Source of the DNA: 2-02-FULL-66-22 sp964576535
GTDB taxonomy: Bacteria > Methylomirabilota > Methylomirabilia > Methylomirabilales > 2-02-FULL-66-22
DNA length: 9,155 nt
NCBI GenBank assembly: GCA_964576535.1
Contig: CAZNWB010000121.1
Span: 1 to 9,155, forward strand
Direction: 5' to 3'
Numbering within the stretch: the first letter of the stretch is position 1; each line of letters begins with the position of its first letter. The notes beneath the pieces are model-generated. The model had not been told where the DNA came from and made no database searches. It saw nothing but the letters and a program-made list of their open reading frames with translations. The position numbers were made by a program, and so were the translations under genes. This document shows positions 5,802-9,155 of this stretch, piece by piece.

Positions 5802-6032
5802 ATGACCGGTCTGACACGGATCCGCCTCGCAGTTCTCAGCAGCGGCCTCGGGGACCTCGTCCTTTCCGGAGCCGCCTGGGCCGATCATCCAGCGCCCGGC
5901 GGGCGAGGGCCATGGGCCTGGCTCGGCCTCTTGCTGGCGGCTCTGGTAGTCGCCCTGATCTGGCCCGTGCTCGCCTTTTTGGAACGACGGCAGACGCCTC
6001 CATCGCAACGCCGACGAGAGCCAGAGAGCTAA
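5802..6032 (+). CDS. Small membrane protein of unknown function in copper operon
   Basis: This 76-residue product has an N-terminal hydrophobic segment ending in AAWA (about 10-27), which looks like a cleavable signal. Next come DHPAPGGRGP and a strong transmembrane helix (about 37-60, rich in Leu/Ala/Trp), then a basic, Pro/Arg-rich cytoplasmic tail (ERRQTPPSQRRR). If the signal is cut, the mature protein would begin with Asp-His, exposed to the periplasm, which could bind copper; this is speculative. It starts 4 nt after the cupin stop without a visible Shine-Dalgarno, so translation is probably coupled. It lies 12 nt before the CopD fusion and may be an accessory subunit of it. I recognise no family. 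Upstream in-frame extension into the cupin gene is unlikely. Confidence 0.55.
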   Translation: MTGLTRIRLAVLSSGLGDLVLSGAAWADHPAPGGRGPWAWLGLLLAALVVALIWPVLAFLERRQTPPSQRRREPES

Positions 6033-6044
6033 TCGGGGGAGGCA

Positions 6045-7946
6045 GTGACCGGTCTGTTGAGCATCACCCGGTCCGTCCACCTGTCGGCGCTGACACTCCT
6101 CGTCGGGGCCTTTGCCTTTTCGCTCCTCGTGGCGCGGCCAGCCTTCAAGAAGGGCGGCCCGGAGCGGTTGCCCGACTTTGAGCACTTCGATCGCTTCCTG
6201 ATCCGCCTCGCTCTGTGGAGCCTGGCGATCGCCTTCATCTCGGGACTGGTGTGGCTCTGGGCTCAGGCCGCGATCGTGACCGGTCGATCCCTCGGCCAGG
6301 CGCTCGCGCGCGACGCGATCGGCGGCGTGTTGACCGGAACCCGGTTCGGACGAGTCTGGGAACTCCGCCTGGGCCTCGCCATCGTCCTGGGCGGGTTTCT
6401 GCTTCTTCGGGATCGGGAGCGGGATGATAAAGACTGGATCGCCCTCCGCTTCGAGGGCGTGATCCTCGCAACCGGCCTGATCGCCGCCCTGGCGTGGGCC
6501 GGCCACGCGGCCGCCACAGCGGAGCCAGCCCGCCTCTTCCACCTCGCGGCGGACTCAATTCACCTCCTGGCCGCGGGGGTCTGGCTCGGCGGTCTGCTCC
6601 CGCTCTTCCTCCTCCTCGGACGAGCCCGGAGATCTTTGGAGTCCTCCTGGACCGCCGTCGCCAGGGAAGCGACCCGGCGCTTTTCTATCCTCGGGCTTGC
6701 CAGCGTAACCAGCCTGACGCTCACCGGCGTCGTGAACGGGTGGATCCTGGTCGGAGGCGTTCCCCCGCTCGTCGGAACCCCCTACGGATGGCTCCTGCTG
6801 GTGAAGCTCGGTCTTCTCCTCCCTCTAATCGGAATCGCGGCTGGCAACCTTTTCCGACTGAAGCCCCAACTGGTGGCTACGCCGGCGTCCGACTCGGGGG
6901 AGACGGCGAGGGAGCTGCTGCGACGCCTCCGGCGAAACGTGCTCGCCGAGGCGTGCCTGGGGGCCACGATCCTCCTTATCGTTGGAGCCCTGGGGATCAC
7001 GCCCCCCGCCCGTCACATTCAGCCTTCATGGCCTTTCACCTTCCGTCTGATCTGGGAAGCAAACAAGAGTCTTCCGGGAGTTCAGCTGGTTGATGCCTAC
7101 CCCACCACGTACGTCCGCCCCGCGGTCCCCTATTCCGCGCTTTCGGTCGCCAAGGGCGCTCACCTCTACCAGCAGCACTGCGCGATTTGTCATGGCGTGG
7201 GTGGTTACGGCGACGGTCCCGGGGCGCGCGGGCTGGCCAAGAAGCCGGCGGACCTGACGGCCAAGCACACGGGCGACCACACCGCCGGAGACCTCTTCTG
7301 GTGGCTGACCTACGGGATCACTGGCTCGCCGATGCCGGGGTTCGGCGACCGCCTCGGCGAGGAGGAACGGTGGGACCTGATCAACTATCTTCGTGCCCTG
7401 TCGGCGGCTGAGCAGACGAGAGCGATGGGGCCGCTGGTGGAGCCGACTCCATGGCTCGTCGCCCCGGACTTCACGTTCGGAATTGGGGTCGGTCCGGGGG
7501 ACACCTTGAAGGACAACCGGGGGTGGGCAATGGTTCATCTGGTCCTGTTCACCCTGCCGGCCTCGCTTCCGCGCCTCGAAGCGCTTGACCGCGCCTGGGG
7601 CGAGATCGGGCTCGCTGGGGCCCGGGTCCTGGCGGTCCCGATGGGGAACGCCGCTCAGATCTACCGAAAGCTCGGAGCCCGCGCCGCGAACTTCCCGATC
7701 GCCATGGACGGCAACCGGGAGATCGTCGAGACCTACACGCTCTTCCGCCGGACGCTGGTCTCGGAGGGCGTGCCCCCGGTGCCTTCCCACATGGAGCTCC
7801 TGATCGACCGCCAGGGGTACATCCGAGCGCGCTGGATTCCTGGAGACGGTCGCGGGTGGGGGGACATCTCGCGCCTTCTCCGGGAAATCGAACTGCTCGA
7901 CAAGGAAGCGCCCCGCGCGCCGGCACCGGAGGAGCACGTCCATTGA
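6045..7946 (+). CDS. copD: CopD-cytochrome c-thioredoxin-like fusion protein
   Basis: The product has 633 residues, about twice the length of ordinary CopD. Residues 1-320 are a CopD-type copper transport domain with eight hydrophobic helices (about 14-34, 52-74, 108-121, 137-155, 170-191, 213-236, 246-268, 300-318). The sequence RSVHLSALTLLVGAFAFSLL and the HLLAAGVWLGGLLP helix (173-186) are typical. Residues about 360-460 form a class I cytochrome c domain with heme motif CAICH (379-383) and probable axial Met430 in GSPMPGF. Residues about 468-615 resemble a thioredoxin/peroxiredoxin-like fold: APDFTFG, VHLVLFTLPASLPRLEAL, and VPSHMELLIDRQGYIRARW with a cis-Pro-like position, but no cysteine at the active site. 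The tail ends HVH. The soluble domains should be periplasmic. It likely moves copper supplied by CopC inward, perhaps coupled to electron transfer. GTG 6045 follows a GGGGGAGG run (6035-6042) closely. Confidence 0.88.
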   Translation: MTGLLSITRSVHLSALTLLVGAFAFSLLVARPAFKKGGPERLPDFEHFDRFLIRLALWSLAIAFISGLVWLWAQAAIVTGRSLGQALARDAIGGVLTGTRFGRVWELRLGLAIVLGGFLLLRDRERDDKDWIALRFEGVILATGLIAALAWAGHAAATAEPARLFHLAADSIHLLAAGVWLGGLLPLFLLLGRARRSLESSWTAVAREATRRFSILGLASVTSLTLTGVVNGWILVGGVPPLVGTPYGWLLLVKLGLLLPLIGIAAGNLFRLKPQLVATPASDSGETARELLRRLRRNVLAEACLGATILLIVGALGITPPARHIQPSWPFTFRLIWEANKSLPGVQLVDAYPTTYVRPAVPYSALSVAKGAHLYQQHCAICHGVGGYGDGPGARGLAKKPADLTAKHTGDHTAGDLFWWLTYGITGSPMPGFGDRLGEEERWDLINYLRALSAAEQTRAMGPLVEPTPWLVAPDFTFGIGVGPGDTLKDNRGWAMVHLVLFTLPASLPRLEALDRAWGEIGLAGARVLAVPMGNAAQIYRKLGARAANFPIAMDGNREIVETYTLFRRTLVSEGVPPVPSHMELLIDRQGYIRARWIPGDGRGWGDISRLLREIELLDKEAPRAPAPEEHVH

Positions 7947-7967
7947 GCGAAAGAGCTGAACCGGAAC

Positions 7968-8348
7968 ATGCGGCTCTATAAAGTCGTGATCCTCGCGAAT
8001 CTCATGTTCGGGTTGGGCCTGTTGTCGGGTTACCTCTGGTGGGAGCGGGACGTGGATCAACTCCGCCGGGAACTCGCCACGGCCCGCCGGATCAGCACAA
8101 CACTTCCCGGCGGCGAGAAGAGCTGGTCGGTGGTGGGAATCGTTCGCGCGCGGAGGGCAGCCGATCGGATGGTGGTCATCACCCACGAACCGATCCCGGG
8201 GCTGATGGGCGCGATGACGATGACGTTTCGCGTGAGCGATCGGGTGTTCCTGAAGGGGATCGAGCCAGGAGACCGGGTCCGGTTCACCCTGGTCGCCGCC
8301 GACAAGGACCCCGTCATCGTGGCGCTTCGGAAGGAGGGAAGCCCATGA
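7968..8348 (+). CDS. Membrane-anchored CusF-like copper-binding protein
   Basis: The 126-residue product has one N-terminal membrane helix (about 6-24), a short helical spacer (WERDVDQLRRELATARR) and a CusF-like small beta-barrel from about 53. The Cu(I) motif is THEPIPGLMGAMTMTF: His73 with Met83-Thr-Met85, matching the His and Met-x-Met ligands of E. coli CusF. The spacing from His to the first Met is one residue shorter, and the Trp that caps copper in CusF is replaced by Met80/Gly81, perhaps giving an extra thioether ligand. The end (GDRVRFTL ... VIVAL) matches the partial gene at the window's left edge. It follows the CopD fusion by 21 nt, with only a weak ribosome site. It probably holds Cu(I) at the outer face of the inner membrane for CopD or for delivery to a copper enzyme. 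Confidence 0.83.
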   Translation: MRLYKVVILANLMFGLGLLSGYLWWERDVDQLRRELATARRISTTLPGGEKSWSVVGIVRARRAADRMVVITHEPIPGLMGAMTMTFRVSDRVFLKGIEPGDRVRFTLVAADKDPVIVALRKEGSP

Positions 8349-8361
8349 GCTTCCTCGGAGA

Positions 8362-8466
8362 GGGGCCACCCAGGCCCCCCCACGCCTCCGGCGTGGATGC
8401 CCGGGTACCCGCCCCTTCCGAAGCCTCCCCCCGAGGGTTGCGCGGGCGAAGCCCGCGCTCGGGCAG
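8362..8466 (+). repeat. Palindrome-rich intergenic element (REP-like)
   Basis: This GC-rich, gene-free stretch within the 147-nt gap between two operon genes contains two hairpins. The first is CCACGCC-tcc-GGCGTGG (8380-8396; 7 bp, 3-nt loop). The second is GCGCGGGC-gaa-GCCCGCGC (8440-8458; 8 bp, 3-nt loop), extended by CCCGA/TCGGG (8430-8434 and 8459-8463). Neither is followed by a T-run. Paired compact palindromes between genes resemble REP/BIME-type dispersed elements. Whether copies exist elsewhere cannot be seen here. They could also stabilise the upstream message or reduce expression of the rhodanese gene. Confidence 0.5.
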
Positions 8467-8495
8467 ACTCGGACTCGTGCTATGAGGGTAGTCCA

Positions 8496-8906
8496 GTGAG
8501 CCACCCTGTCAGGGGCTACGCGCTGATAGGCGCCCTCTGGATCGTCCTGGCGACCCTACCCGCCGCCGCCGGCCACGGGACAGGCGGGCCTGTCCTGAGC
8601 GTCCCGGCGCCGTACGTCAAGCGGCTTCTGGACGAGGGGGAAATGCTCATCTTTATCGACCTCCGCCCGGCCGATGAGTTCAAACGGGAACGGTTGCCCG
8701 GAGCCCGTTCCGTGCCGTTGAGGGAACTTCTCCGTCGATACGCCGAAGTGCCACGCACCGGCCGGGTCATCCTCTATTGCGATTGCCTCCCGGAAGAGAT
8801 CCAGGCGGCTTACCAGTCCCTCCGAGATCAGGGCTACCGCAACATCAGTGTCATGGAGGAGGGATTCCCGGGCTGGGTCAAGCGCGGGTACTCGGTGGAG
8901 CGATGA
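8496..8906 (+). CDS. Membrane-anchored/periplasmic single-domain rhodanese-like protein
   Basis: The 136-residue product starts at GTG, with GAGGG at 8484-8488 placed 7 nt upstream. Residues about 8-25 form a signal peptide or membrane anchor. The rhodanese domain (about 36-134) shows LIFIDLRPADEFKRERLPGA (51-70), the active-site strand VILYCDCLPEEIQAA (91-105) with catalytic Cys95, and NISVMEEGFPGWVKRGY. In place of the usual Cys-x-x-Gly-x-Arg loop it has Cys95-Asp-Cys97-Leu-Pro-Glu-Glu, so the positive loop is replaced by an acidic one with a second Cys. This resembles the CxCP-type loops of some exported rhodaneses and could favour metal binding or disulfide chemistry over cyanide sulfurtransfer. 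It is the last gene of the copper operon, separated by the palindromic element. A 99-nt longer in-frame start at 8397 would run through the palindromes and is not credible. Confidence 0.82.
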   Translation: MSHPVRGYALIGALWIVLATLPAAAGHGTGGPVLSVPAPYVKRLLDEGEMLIFIDLRPADEFKRERLPGARSVPLRELLRRYAEVPRTGRVILYCDCLPEEIQAAYQSLRDQGYRNISVMEEGFPGWVKRGYSVER

Positions 8907-8947
8907 GATGAGAAAATCCAAAAAATCCCCCCGCGCCCGGCGCGTCG

Positions 8948-8956
8948 TGCTTTAAT
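8948..8956 (+). promoter_or_regulatory. Extended -10 promoter element for the beta-propeller gene
   Basis: TGC followed by TTTAAT (hexamer 8951-8956) makes an extended -10 in a short AT-rich island. The hexamer ends 9 nt before ATG 8966. No clear -35 box precedes it; a short palindrome (CGCGC-ccg-GCGCG, 8932-8944) fills that region. No Shine-Dalgarno lies before the ATG, so the transcript is probably leaderless or nearly so. Confidence 0.55.
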
Positions 8957-8965
8957 AATAAATCG

Positions 8966-9155
8966 ATGACGCACGCACGCCGCGCGCTGATCGTTCTCGG
9001 TTTGGTGCTGGCGGTCTGGCCGCTCGCTGCGCTGGCCGAGGCTGCCACCCTGTACGTCACCAACACGAAATCGGACTCGATCTCCATCATTGACACCAAT
9101 ACCTTCGAGGTGATCGGCAGCATCCCCCTGGGCAAGGGCAAGCCCAACCGGGTCG
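8966..9155 (+). CDS. Exported YVTN-type beta-propeller protein (3' partial)
   Basis: The first 63 codons are present. Residues 1-25 are a signal peptide (basic MTHARR, hydrophobic core, AALA/EAA cleavage region). Immediately after comes a first beta-propeller blade, LYVTNTKSDSISIIDTNTFE followed by VIGSIPLGKGKP. It has the YVTN and SISIIDT hallmarks of the YVTN/cytochrome D1-like repeat family. Members act in the periplasm as binding or redox-associated scaffolds, often next to cytochromes. The rest lies outside the window, so length and blade number are unknown. It begins a new transcription unit after the rhodanese gene. Confidence 0.82.
   Translation, partial: MTHARRALIVLGLVLAVWPLAALAEAATLYVTNTKSDSISIIDTNTFEVIGSIPLGKGKPNRV

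Noticed and set aside
8345..8485. A 46-codon ORF whose ATG overlaps the stop of the CusF-like gene
   Set aside because: The overlap is attractive, but the frame is made mostly of the palindromic element. The product is Pro/Arg/Ser-rich, with no signal, helix or known motif.
8397..8495. N-terminal extension of the rhodanese from ATG 8397
   Set aside because: It runs through the palindromes. GTG 8496 has a good ribosome site and starts a normal signal/anchor sequence.
7026..8504. A 492-residue open frame on the minus strand, opposite the CopD fusion and CusF-like genes
   Set aside because: It lies opposite well-supported genes with clear domains and has no recognisable domain or ribosome site. 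Long open antisense frames are common in GC-rich coding DNA.
8932..8944. Terminator or operator palindrome upstream of the beta-propeller gene
   Set aside because: The stem is only 5 bp of alternating C/G, with just a three-T run 7 nt later that belongs to the -10 element. This is too weak to call alone.
1..9155. tRNA, rRNA, CRISPR arrays, transposases or attachment sites
   Set aside because: I read for cloverleaf-like segments, regularly spaced repeats and transposase motifs and saw none. Apart from the gaps listed, coding sequence fills the window.

Overview
The window is GC-rich, tightly packed and almost entirely plus-strand. Every recognisable product acts at or beyond the inner membrane: two outer-membrane beta-barrels, lipid-anchor-free periplasmic metal proteins, a membrane-bound cytochrome c and a periplasmic rhodanese. 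This fits a GC-rich Gram-negative bacterium. The gene style resembles uncultivated lineages such as Candidatus Rokubacteria/Methylomirabilota or deltaproteobacteria-like groups, but no phylogenetic marker is present and this placement is a guess.

Layout. (A) 1-71: the C-terminal end of a CusF-like copper-binding protein that starts left of the window. (B) 73-3681: a promoter, a 95-residue secreted-type peptide (112-399), a hairpin, then an outer-membrane porin-like barrel (490-1896), a ZnuA/TroA-type metal-binding protein (1907-2830) and an ABC-3 permease (2848-3681). This is a metal-uptake operon with no ATPase gene in view. (C) 3655-8906: a second promoter, a second 99-residue peptide of the same type (3694-3993), a second hairpin, another outer-membrane barrel (4075-5052), copC (5055-5420), a secreted cupin (5453-5797), a 76-residue membrane peptide (5802-6032), a CopD-cytochrome c-thioredoxin-like fusion (6045-7946), a membrane-anchored CusF-like protein (7968-8348), a palindrome-rich gap and a membrane-anchored rhodanese (8496-8906). 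This is a copper-handling operon. (D) 8948-9155: a new promoter and the start of a secreted YVTN beta-propeller protein.

The main discovery is that the two operons are built on the same regulatory plan. Each begins with a small signal-bearing ORF that has no convincing Shine-Dalgarno and a -10-like hexamer 9 nt before its start codon. Each ORF carries His at residue 27, a Cys-Pro-x6-His motif near residues 41-50, and the tetrapeptide Arg-Ala-Pro-Pro at exactly residues 90-93, followed by x-Cys95. A gap of 80-90 nt holding a hairpin and a strong Shine-Dalgarno then leads to an outer-membrane barrel gene. RAPP is an established translation-arrest sequence. In Bordetella CruR (DUF2946), copper sensing by the nascent chain relieves RAPP arrest and shuts off a downstream outer-membrane transporter. 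These two ORFs lack the CruR CxxC, so they look like a divergent, probably undescribed class of metal-sensing arrest-peptide leaders, used twice in one locus.

Working model (inference): metal crosses the outer membrane through the two barrels. The SBP/permease pair imports one metal. CopC, the CusF-like protein and the CopD fusion handle copper in the periplasm and deliver it across the inner membrane, possibly coupled to heme redox chemistry. The arrest-peptide leaders turn each import operon off when metal is sufficient.
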